Of a DNA stretch of 30,493 nt, positions 6,897 to 14,265 are shown one piece after another (the first letter of the stretch is position 1; the number at the start of each line of letters is the position of its first letter). The position numbers were made by a program, and so were the translations under genes. Source of the stretch: DATKDU01 sp035512595 (GTDB lineage Bacteria; Planctomycetota; Planctomycetia; Pirellulales; Pirellulaceae). The stretch covers positions 1-30,493 of the forward strand of contig DATKDU010000363.1 in assembly GCA_035512595.1 (NCBI GenBank), read 5' to 3'. Under the pieces are notes generated by a model. The model was not told where the DNA came from. It made no database searches and saw only the letters and a program-made list of their open reading frames with translations.

Positions 6897-8553
6897 CCGA
6901 TTCGCTCTGCCGCTGGCACTGCTGTTTGCAATTGTCGCCGCAACTATTGTCAATGCCGTTGAACCGCAGCTACTGGCCCACTGGAAGCTGGCTGGCGATG
7001 CCCGCGATAGCTCCGGCCAGGGCCTCGATCTCACGCCGCACGGCGTGGACTTTTCCGTCAGCGGCCCTGGAGGCAAGGAGTCTAGCGCCGCCGCGTTCGA
7101 CGGCCGCAACGATTATCTGGAGTTGCCAGCCGGCAAGCTGAACCTCGGAACCGACGACTTTACCCTCAGCTCGTGGGTCCATACCGAGGCGGAGCTCGAC
7201 GACGTGATCGGCGACCTCGTCAGCCAGTTCGATCCGGCCACGCGCACCGGCCTGAACCTGTCGATCCAGAACCTGGCCGGCGTGACCACCAGCCAGCCGA
7301 ACCACCGGCAACTACACTTTGGCATCGACCAGGGGCGGATCGAAGACCGGTGGACCGACCACGGCCGCTTGGGACACGCCGTGTTCGTGTTCGCGCTGGC
7401 GGTCCACGACGACCGCCTGTATGCCGCCACTTGCGAGGCGGGCCAGGACCAGCGCGGGCACGTTTTCCGCTGGGAAGAAGGGGATCGCTGGACCGATCTC
7501 GGCAGTCCCGATGCGTGCAACGCCGTCTCGTCGCTGGCCAGCTTCCACGGGTCCCTCTACGCGGCCACGAGCAAGTATCGCCTGGCCGGCTCGAGCCTGG
7601 CTGAATCGGAGAATTCGAACCTCGGCGGCAAGATCTTCCGTCTCGACGACCAAGGAAAATGGGAGCATGTTGGCACACTTCCCGAAGTCGAGGCGATCGG
7701 CAGCCTCTGCGAATTCCGCGGGAAGCTTTACGCCAGCTCGCTCTACCGCCCCGGCGGGCTGTTTCGCATGGACGGCAAAAACGACTGGGCCCCCTGCGGC
7801 ACTCCCGATGGCAAACGGGTCGAAGCGCTGGCCGTCTACAACGGCCACCTGTGGGCGACCGGATACGACGAAGCGGGAATCTATCGCTACGACGGCACTC
7901 GCTGGGAGCACATGGGCAAAGCAGGCGAAGGGACGCAGACCTACGGCCTGGCGGTCCATCGCGGCGAGCTTTACGTCAGCCAGTGGCCGCAGGCTCGCGT
8001 TTTTCGCTATGGCGGCGGCACGAAGTGGCTTGATGTCGGCCGCCTCGGCGAAGAGCTCGAATCAATGCCGCTGGTCGTCTACAACGGCAAGCTCTACGGC
8101 GGGACGCTGCCGCTGGCGGAGGTGTATCGGTTCGACGGCGACGGCCAATGGACGCGGATCGGCCGGCTCGACCACACGCCCGACGTGAAGTATCGCCGGG
8201 CCTGGTCGATGGCGGTCTACCGCGGGCGGCTCTTTTGCGGCACGCTTCCCTCAGGTCGCGTCCACTCGATCGAGGCGGGCAAAAACGTCACGCTCGACCG
8301 CGAGCTGGCGCCCGGCTGGCGGCACATCGCCGCCGTGCGCCGTGCGGGGAAGTTGGAGCTATTCGTGGATGGCAAGCTGACCGCCAGCTCAACTCTCTTT
8401 GACCCGAGCCAATACGACCTCACAAGCGCGCAGCCGTTCCGCATCGGCATTGGCGCCAATGACTACTTTCGCGGCACACTGGCCGACGTTCGCCTGTATC
8501 GCGGAGGGCTGACAGCCGAGGCGATTGCGCAGCAGTTCGCAACACGCAGGTAA
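6883..8553 (+). CDS. Secreted LamG-domain protein interrupted by a kelch-like beta-propeller
   Basis: From ATG 6883 (GGAAGTGG lies just upstream; ATG 6889 is also possible) this is a 556-residue protein. A signal peptide (FALPLALLFAIVAATIVNAV) precedes the first part of a LamG/concanavalin-like fold at about residues 27-150, with LLAHWKLAGDARDSSG, FDGRNDYLELP and DFTLSSWVH. About 300 residues of short repeats follow, of the type LYAATxxxGxVFRWDGxxWTxLG, repeated some seven times as in kelch or WD-like propellers. The end of the LamG fold then resumes at about residue 466, with GWRHIAAVRRAGKLELFVDGK and the closing GTLADVRLYRGGLTAEAI. The gene overlaps the sialidase-like gene, so the pair probably acts on the same extracellular carbohydrate. 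The enzymatic role, if any, is unknown. Confidence 0.78.
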   Translation: MVMNNRFALPLALLFAIVAATIVNAVEPQLLAHWKLAGDARDSSGQGLDLTPHGVDFSVSGPGGKESSAAAFDGRNDYLELPAGKLNLGTDDFTLSSWVHTEAELDDVIGDLVSQFDPATRTGLNLSIQNLAGVTTSQPNHRQLHFGIDQGRIEDRWTDHGRLGHAVFVFALAVHDDRLYAATCEAGQDQRGHVFRWEEGDRWTDLGSPDACNAVSSLASFHGSLYAATSKYRLAGSSLAESENSNLGGKIFRLDDQGKWEHVGTLPEVEAIGSLCEFRGKLYASSLYRPGGLFRMDGKNDWAPCGTPDGKRVEALAVYNGHLWATGYDEAGIYRYDGTRWEHMGKAGEGTQTYGLAVHRGELYVSQWPQARVFRYGGGTKWLDVGRLGEELESMPLVVYNGKLYGGTLPLAEVYRFDGDGQWTRIGRLDHTPDVKYRRAWSMAVYRGRLFCGTLPSGRVHSIEAGKNVTLDRELAPGWRHIAAVRRAGKLELFVDGKLTASSTLFDPSQYDLTSAQPFRIGIGANDYFRGTLADVRLYRGGLTAEAIAQQFATRR

Positions 8554-8573
8554 GTACGCTCGCACTACGGCGA

Positions 8574-10328
8574 TTATTCAGCCTCCACCACCGTCAGCAC
8601 CGTGTCCCACTGCTGCGGGATCACCTCCTGGTCGATGCCGCTGGGCCAGTGGATGGTAAGGCGCTGGATTCTGTCGCCGGACGGAATGCCGAAGCGGATC
8701 AGCGGCTCGGGAGAGGAGAGGTAGCTGCGGCCGCCGGCGCGCTGGGCGTACTGCGGACCCTGGTCGGTGTGCAGAATGACGCGCGTGCCGACGGCATCGC
8801 GATTCGTTTGCACTCCGATCAACCGCACGGCGAGCCAGTGATTCGCGGTCTCCTGGTCGCACCGCAGCACGGCCACCCGCTCCTCCAAGTGCGACACGGC
8901 GGCATCCAGGTCGCCGTCGCCGTCGAGATCTCCCATCGCCAGGCCGCGCCCCAGCCGCGGTGTATCGAGAAAGCTTTCGGCAGGCGGCCGCACCACTTGG
9001 AAGAAATCGTTGTCGTTGGCGATCAACATCGGCCGCTGCCTCCGCTCGGAGCGCGTCGGAAACAGGGACGTGTGGCCGTTGACGACCAGGATGTCCTCAT
9101 CGCCGTCGAGATCGAAGTCGCCGCACTGCGTGCCGAAGGCCACCTGGTTGGTGCCGACGGCCGAAATGCCGGCCCGGCGGCTGTAGTGTACGTACTGTGC
9201 CTGCCCTGTGTTGTGGTAGAGCGCGAAATCTTCCGCTTCAAAGTTGGCGACCCACAAATCGGGCTCGCCGTCGTGGTTAAAGTCACAAATGTCCACACCC
9301 ATGCTCCCGTCCATCCGCCCGCTGGCGCTGGCCGCCGCGCCATGCACCTCGGCGACTTCGGTCAGCTTCCCCGTTCCGTCATTGAGATAAAGAAAATTGG
9401 CCGTCGTGTCGTTGGCCACGTAAATATCGAGGTCGCGGTCAGCATCCAGATCGGCCAGCACGACGCCAAGCCCCTTGCCGTCCTCGCGGAGGCCGGCCTC
9501 GCGCGAGCCGTCGCGGAAAGTGCCGTCCCCCTGATTGATGTAGAGCGTGTCGGACAGCCCCTCAAACTCGGTCGGCGAGCAGATGTCCCGCTCGCCGGGA
9601 TCGGTTTGCGATGGGCAGGCGGGATTGTTATCGAATGACCAGTTGACGTAGTGGACCACGTACAGGTCGAGCTCGCCGTCGCCGTTGACGTCCCCCCAGG
9701 CGGCACTTGTACTCCAGAGCGCGTCGTCGAGCCCCGCTCCACCCTGCGCTTCTTCGAAAGTGCCGTCCCCCAGGTTGCGCCAAAGCTGAAGCCCGCCGTA
9801 GCCAGTGATCAGCAGGTCGGGAAAGCCGTCGCGGTCGAAGTCACCGACTGCGGTGCCGTGGCTGAAATGCCGCGGCTGATCGGCATAGGCGGCGGCCGCG
9901 ATTGGCTCGAAGTGCCAGTCCCCCCGGTTGCGAAACAGCCCCAGCGGCAGCCCCCGGTCGATTTTTTGGTCGCCGTAGACCCCGCCGCCCGGAAACGCAA
10001 GATCAAAATGCCCGTCGGCATCGTAGTCAATCAGGGCCACACCGCCGCCGAGCGATTCCAGGATCGTGCGGTAGTCGGCCTCGGGATGATGGTCGTAGCG
10101 AAAGGAAATGCCGATGTACGGGGTGACGTCGGTGAATTCGGGCGACGCCGGCGGCGGCGGGACCGCAGAGAACTTTTTGGTGCGCGGCGGGGTGGCTGGA
10201 TGGCAGCCGACGGTCAGGAGCGGCACGGCAATACACATGGCAGCCAGCCAGCGCGCGACTCGACGACGCACGCCAGCGGCGCGCCCCTTGCGTGATAGTT
10301 GCCCGCGTTTCAAGATGGTCGTCTCCAT
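8574..10328 (-). CDS. CRTAC1-like lipoprotein with FG-GAP/VCBS repeats and ASPIC/UnbV domain
   Basis: The protein is 584 residues from ATG 10328; the frame extends 13 codons upstream to 10367, but the shorter start gives a cleaner lipoprotein signal. Basic residues and a hydrophobic stretch end in LLTVGC with Cys42, a lipobox. Seven calcium-binding FG-GAP-type motifs are visible: DYDADGHFDLAF, DFDRDGFPDLLI, DVNGDGELDLYV, DLDADRDLDIYV, DFNHDGEPDLWV, DFDLDGDEDILV and DLDGDGDLDAAV. Together they should form a seven-bladed propeller. The C-terminal about 90 residues (NHWLAVRLIGVQTNRDAVG to IRFGIPSGDRIQRLTIHWPS) are the ASPIC/UnbV domain. Such proteins are abundant in planctomycetes, and their role is poorly known, probably in extracellular binding or adhesion. 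The 3' end lies 20 bases from that of the convergent LamG gene. Confidence 0.9.
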   Translation of the reverse strand: METTILKRGQLSRKGRAAGVRRRVARWLAAMCIAVPLLTVGCHPATPPRTKKFSAVPPPPASPEFTDVTPYIGISFRYDHHPEADYRTILESLGGGVALIDYDADGHFDLAFPGGGVYGDQKIDRGLPLGLFRNRGDWHFEPIAAAAYADQPRHFSHGTAVGDFDRDGFPDLLITGYGGLQLWRNLGDGTFEEAQGGAGLDDALWSTSAAWGDVNGDGELDLYVVHYVNWSFDNNPACPSQTDPGERDICSPTEFEGLSDTLYINQGDGTFRDGSREAGLREDGKGLGVVLADLDADRDLDIYVANDTTANFLYLNDGTGKLTEVAEVHGAAASASGRMDGSMGVDICDFNHDGEPDLWVANFEAEDFALYHNTGQAQYVHYSRRAGISAVGTNQVAFGTQCGDFDLDGDEDILVVNGHTSLFPTRSERRQRPMLIANDNDFFQVVRPPAESFLDTPRLGRGLAMGDLDGDGDLDAAVSHLEERVAVLRCDQETANHWLAVRLIGVQTNRDAVGTRVILHTDQGPQYAQRAGGRSYLSSPEPLIRFGIPSGDRIQRLTIHWPSGIDQEVIPQQWDTVLTVVEAE

Positions 10329-10397
10329 GGTGATCGTAATTCGGCGGCGAGGCTTAGATCTTTCCACTCCCGCGTTCGTCCGTCAAGGAATCATTTT

Positions 10398-11720
10398 GTG
10401 AACAGTGCCGTGAAACAGATCGTATCGCTGCTCGATCCCGCGGGGGACGTACTCCTCAACATGACACCGGCCGTGGCCGCGGCTGCCGTCGCGTCCGGCG
10501 ACCACCAGCGAGTTCGGCTGATCGACGGGCAATTTGCCATCGTGCAGCAAGTCGGCAACCTGGTGCGGATGGCCCGCTCGATCGGGCGGCCGCTGCGGTA
10601 TTTCCTGGCCAAGCAGACCGACGGGCCGCTGCTGGTCGTCGCCGAGCGAATGGATGAGATTCGCGACTACCTGGCGACGCGCGGCCTTTCCGAGCAGTTC
10701 CATCCGTCGTACACGCGGATGGTGCCAGCCCATTATCTGCTGGAAATTGCTCTGGTCGGTTGCCCCGATCCCAATCCGACCTATACGCGGTTTTTCACGC
10801 CCGCGCGGAACACCTTGCCTGCCGACCTCGATGCAATCGGCCGGTCGTACATCGGAGCATTGGCCGAGGAATGCCGAAAGTGGCTTGCGCGCCTGAACGA
10901 ACGCGAGCCGATTGGCGTGCTGTTTTCCGGCGGCATCGACAGCGGCTCCGTGTTTCTCGTGCTGTACCATTTGCTGCTCAAGAGCGGCCAGTCGCCGGCG
11001 CGGCTCAAGGCTTTGACGCTGTCGGTGGCTGGAGCCGGCGAAGATGCGCAGCAAGCGGAGCGTTTCCTGGGCGAGCTCGATCTGGCCATGTTTTTGGAGC
11101 TTGTCGATGCGCCGCGGGAAGCGGTCGATTATCGCCAGGCGGTGCGTGTCATCGAAGATTACAAGCCCCTCGACGTGCAGTCGGCGGCAGCGGCACTTGC
11201 CCTGTGCCGCGGCATTCGCCAGCGGTATCCCGATTGGAAGTATCTCGTCGATGGGGACGGCGGGGATGAGAACCTGAAGGATTATCCGATCGAGGAAAAC
11301 CCCGAACTGACGATCCGCAGCGTCCTCAACAATCCGCTCCTGTATCACGAGGGGTGGGGCGTTTTCGCTGTGAAGCACTCGCTCACCTACAGCGGCGGCC
11401 AGAGCCGCGGCCATGTGCGGACCTATGCTCCGGCCCGGCAGCTCGGCTTCGTCGGCTTCAGCCCGTATGCCTTGCCGAACGTAATCGGCGTCGCGGAGGA
11501 GATTCCCTTCATCGAGCTGACCGACTGGGACCACGAACGGCTGTATGCTCTCAAGGGAGAAATCGTCCGCCGCGGCATCGAGGCGATCACCGGGCTGACC
11601 ATGCCCGTGTTTCCCAAGCGGCGATTTCAACATGGCGTCGCTGGAAATGCGGCCCAGGAGAGCCTCTTTCCCAGCGATCCGGCTGAGTATCGGCGGGCGT
11701 TTGCCGCGATTTATGAGTAG
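10398..11720 (+). CDS. Asparagine-synthase-like ATP-dependent ligase
   Basis: The protein is 440 residues from GTG 10398. The frame is open upstream to 10299, but that part overlaps the start of the divergent lipoprotein gene. The C-terminal part is an asparagine-synthase (PP-loop ATPase) domain. SGGIDS at residues 177-182 binds ATP pyrophosphate, and DGDGGDEN at 285-292 matches the GDGADE block of the family. These enzymes adenylate a carboxylate and form an amide, or in relatives a beta-lactam or other ring. The N-terminal about 150 residues resemble the shape of the class II glutaminase domain, but no Cys follows the initiator, so glutamine-dependent ammonia release is unlikely. It is the first gene of an operon and overlaps the radical SAM gene by 8 bases. 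It is probably not housekeeping AsnB; the substrate is unknown. Confidence 0.8.
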   Translation: MNSAVKQIVSLLDPAGDVLLNMTPAVAAAAVASGDHQRVRLIDGQFAIVQQVGNLVRMARSIGRPLRYFLAKQTDGPLLVVAERMDEIRDYLATRGLSEQFHPSYTRMVPAHYLLEIALVGCPDPNPTYTRFFTPARNTLPADLDAIGRSYIGALAEECRKWLARLNEREPIGVLFSGGIDSGSVFLVLYHLLLKSGQSPARLKALTLSVAGAGEDAQQAERFLGELDLAMFLELVDAPREAVDYRQAVRVIEDYKPLDVQSAAAALALCRGIRQRYPDWKYLVDGDGGDENLKDYPIEENPELTIRSVLNNPLLYHEGWGVFAVKHSLTYSGGQSRGHVRTYAPARQLGFVGFSPYALPNVIGVAEEIPFIELTDWDHERLYALKGEIVRRGIEAITGLTMPVFPKRRFQHGVAGNAAQESLFPSDPAEYRRAFAAIYE

Positions 11721-12687
11721 CCCGCTGAAGCTGACCGAGCACCAGATTTTGAGTGCCCGCGGCAGTAAGAACGCCGTTGATCCGCGGCGGCCTTACGCGT
11801 ATCTCGTTGAGGAGGAGCGCTCTGCGGCGGGTGTCGTCGAACCGGTGGCGACGCTTTTTCTAACCAACCGCGAGTGCCCGCTTCAGTGCGTGTACTGCGA
11901 CCTGTGGAAGAATACCACCGACCAGCGCGTGACGGCCGGCGACATACCGGCGCAGATCGACCACGCCCTTTCGCGACTCCCGCCAGCCAGGCACATCAAG
12001 CTCTACAACAGCGGCAACTTTTTCGATCCACAGGCGATTCCGCGCGAGGATCATGCCGCGATTGCCAGGCGAGTGCGCGATTTCCAGACGTTGATCATCG
12101 AGAACCATCCGCTTTTCTGCGATGAGCGGTGCCTTGAGTTCCGGCCACAGCTCGCTGGCGAGTTGGAGGTCGCCATCGGTCTGGAAACGGCCGATCCGGA
12201 GATCTTGCCGCGGCTGAACAAGCGGATGATGCTCGATGACTTTGCCCGCGCGGCTGGCTTCTTGCGCGACCACGACCTTCACGTGCGAGCATTCATCATG
12301 CTGAAGCCGCCATATTGCCGGAGCGAAGAATCGGCGGTCGCGTGGGCCATCCACAGCGTCGAGTTTGCAGTGCATTGCGGCGCACGCTGCTGCTCGATCA
12401 TTCCCACCCGCGGCGGCAACGGGATCATGGAGGCGCTGGCAAAAGAGGGCCTGTTTTCGCCGCCTCGGCTCGATTCGCTCGAAACGGTGCTGGAATCGGC
12501 GCTGGCACTGCCAGAGGTCGTGCGCGGCCAGGTGCGCATCTTCGCCGATCTGTGGGACATCGAGCGATTGGCCGACTGCCCCAGATGCACCCACATGCGG
12601 ATCTTGCGGCTGAAACAAATGAACGACACCCAAGCGCGGCTGCCCCCCATCGAGTGCAACTGCGGAGCAATCGCATGCAGCGACTGA
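11713..12687 (+). CDS. Radical SAM protein resembling the archaeosine-synthase partner RaSEA
   Basis: The protein is 324 residues from ATG 11713, overlapping both neighbours (8 and 13 bases). The radical SAM cluster motif is intact as Cys55-X3-Cys59-X2-Cys62 (CPLQCVYCD). Several further blocks resemble the RaSEA/TIGR01210 family as I remember it: KLYNSGNFFDP, IIENHPLF, ELEVAIGLET at about 150-159, LNKRMMLDDFARAAGFLR, and MLKPPYCRSEESAVAWA at about 196-212. RaSEA works with ArcS in making the tRNA base archaeosine in archaea. Additional cysteines lie at Cys289 and Cys292 (DCPRC) and in the tail at Cys315, Cys317 and Cys322, and could hold a metal or auxiliary cluster. Membership of the radical SAM superfamily is firm. 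The RaSEA relation is by eye, and the reaction is unknown. Confidence 0.85.
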   Translation: MSSPLKLTEHQILSARGSKNAVDPRRPYAYLVEEERSAAGVVEPVATLFLTNRECPLQCVYCDLWKNTTDQRVTAGDIPAQIDHALSRLPPARHIKLYNSGNFFDPQAIPREDHAAIARRVRDFQTLIIENHPLFCDERCLEFRPQLAGELEVAIGLETADPEILPRLNKRMMLDDFARAAGFLRDHDLHVRAFIMLKPPYCRSEESAVAWAIHSVEFAVHCGARCCSIIPTRGGNGIMEALAKEGLFSPPRLDSLETVLESALALPEVVRGQVRIFADLWDIERLADCPRCTHMRILRLKQMNDTQARLPPIECNCGAIACSD

Positions 12688-14186
12688 CGACGGAAATCGC
12701 GATCCTCGGCTCCGGATTTGCCGGCAGCTTGATGGCCCACGTTTTGAATCGGCTTGGCATCGAAGCGGTCGTTCTCGACCGGCAGGCCCATCCGCGGTTT
12801 GCGATCGGCGAATCGTCTACGCCGCTGGCCGACATGGCGCTGCGCGACATCGCCCGCGCTTACGATTTGCCGCGGCTGGCGCCGCTGTCCAAGTACGGCA
12901 CCTGGATGGAAACCTATCCGCACGTGATGCGGGGTCTCAAACGTGGCTTCAGTTACTTCCAACACGAGCCGGGACGCGATTTCGTCCCCTCGCCGGAACA
13001 CGCCAACGAGCTGCTCGTCGCCGCCAGCACCAGCGATGCCGAGAGCGACACGCACTGGCTGCGGGCTGATGTGGACGCCTTCTTTGCCGCCGAAGCCAAA
13101 GCCGCCGGCATTCCGCTTCTGGAGCGGTGCGAAATCAGGGGGCTGTACGGAAACGACCACCGCTGGACGATCGAATGCTGGCATGAAGACCAGCCGCTGC
13201 AACTCGCTGCCCAGTTTCTTATCGATGCGTCGGGCGAAGGAGCCGTCCTGGCTCGTTCCCTCGGCATTCCCAATGAATCGCACACACTGAAAACTCACTC
13301 GCGGGCGCTCTTTGCCCATTTCGCGGGGATGAAGCTGTGGCGGGAGATGCTTGCCGAACGGAACGCCAATCTGGCCGATCACCCGTTCCACTGCGACAGG
13401 GCGGCACTCCATCAGGTGTTTGACGGGGCCTGGATGTGGCAGCTCCGCTTTGACAGCGAGGTCGTCAGCGCCGGCTTCGCCATCGACCCGCGACGGCATC
13501 CGCTGGATGAATCGCTGCCGCCTGAGCAGGAGTGGGATCAGTGGATGGCTCGCTATCCGACACTGCGGGAGCAGTTCGCCCAGGCCGAAATCGTCGGACC
13601 GATCGGCGGACTGCGCCGCACAGGGCGAATGCAGCGGCTGTTGGCCACGCGGGCCGGCGCCAACTGGGTCATGCTCCCCCACACCGCCGGCTTCATCGAT
13701 CCGCTGCATAGCACAGGCATCGCCCACTCGCTGTTTGGGATTGAAAAGCTGGGGCGAATCTTCGGACGGTACTGGAAGACCGATCGCGGCGGGCTCGCGC
13801 CAGCCCTGTCCGCGTATGCCGAGCAGATCAGCCTTGAAACGCGTCTGATCGATACGTATGTCTCCGGCTGCTACGACGCGATGCCGCGGTTCGACCTGTT
13901 TTCGACGATGTGTCTTTTGTACTTCGCCGGCACCGTGACCTGCGAGCGGCGGCGGCAAGCGGGCAATGGCGATGACGGGCTGCTCTATCTCGGGGCCGAG
14001 GACGAGCGACTGACGAGCATCGCCCAGCGCGTCGTCGCATCGCTGCCGGCGATCAAGCAAAAGCCCCCCGCGGAGTTTGAATCGTGGCGAGCATGGGTGA
14101 GGGGGTTGGTTGACGACTACGACAAAGCTGGACTGTTCCATCCCGCGGCCCGGAACATGTTCCATCACACGGCGGCAATCAAGTAG
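12675..14186 (+). CDS. Flavin-dependent halogenase-like FAD oxidoreductase
   Basis: This is a 503-residue flavoprotein of the tryptophan-halogenase/monooxygenase superfamily. The FAD dinucleotide motif GSGFAG is at residues 12-17. GESSTP at 45-50 aligns with the GE(S/A)TxP block of halogenases. DGAWMWQLRFD around Trp253-Trp255 aligns with the halogenase GWxWxIP region, though the Ile-Pro is missing. HTAGFIDPLHSTGIA is the second FAD block, usually GDAAGFxDPLFSTG. The DGAWMWQLR variant argues for a related oxidation rather than certain halogenation, and I could not locate the catalytic lysine by eye. The gene starts inside the radical SAM gene, so coupling is strong. Its TAG stop (14184-14186) is part of the GTAG head of the adjacent palindrome. 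The substrate is unknown. Confidence 0.82.
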   Translation: MQRLTTEIAILGSGFAGSLMAHVLNRLGIEAVVLDRQAHPRFAIGESSTPLADMALRDIARAYDLPRLAPLSKYGTWMETYPHVMRGLKRGFSYFQHEPGRDFVPSPEHANELLVAASTSDAESDTHWLRADVDAFFAAEAKAAGIPLLERCEIRGLYGNDHRWTIECWHEDQPLQLAAQFLIDASGEGAVLARSLGIPNESHTLKTHSRALFAHFAGMKLWREMLAERNANLADHPFHCDRAALHQVFDGAWMWQLRFDSEVVSAGFAIDPRRHPLDESLPPEQEWDQWMARYPTLREQFAQAEIVGPIGGLRRTGRMQRLLATRAGANWVMLPHTAGFIDPLHSTGIAHSLFGIEKLGRIFGRYWKTDRGGLAPALSAYAEQISLETRLIDTYVSGCYDAMPRFDLFSTMCLLYFAGTVTCERRRQAGNGDDGLLYLGAEDERLTSIAQRVVASLPAIKQKPPAEFESWRAWVRGLVDDYDKAGLFHPAARNMFHHTAAIK

Positions 14187-14265
14187 GTCCGGCTTGCCGA
14201 GCCGGACCTCGGCCGGAGGATTGGCAGACGCCGCTCCAAGGTCCCGCCCGGCAGGCGGGACCTAC
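14183..14265. repeat. REPIN-like pair of inverted GTAG palindromes supplying two stop codons
   Basis: The first element has GTAG at 14183-14186 and arms AGGTCCGGCT (14185-14194) and AGCCGGACCT (14200-14209) around loop TGCCG. The second is inverted, with arms AGGTCCCGCC (14239-14248) and GGCGGGACCT (14254-14263) and CTAC at 14262-14265; on its own strand the loop is again TGCCG. The two heads point outward and are separated by about 30 bases. The TAG in the left head is the stop codon of the halogenase-like gene. The TAG in the right head is the stop codon of the convergent transporter ATPase gene. The hairpins probably end transcription or stabilise both messages. Confidence 0.8.

Noticed and set aside
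10299..10397. Longer start for the asparagine-synthase-like protein at 10299
   Set aside because: The extra 33 residues overlap the start of the divergent lipoprotein gene and read as basic noise.
12279..14168. 629-codon minus-strand frame opposite the halogenase-like gene
   Set aside because: No recognisable motif, and it covers the ends of two well-supported plus-strand genes. It is a shadow of high GC.
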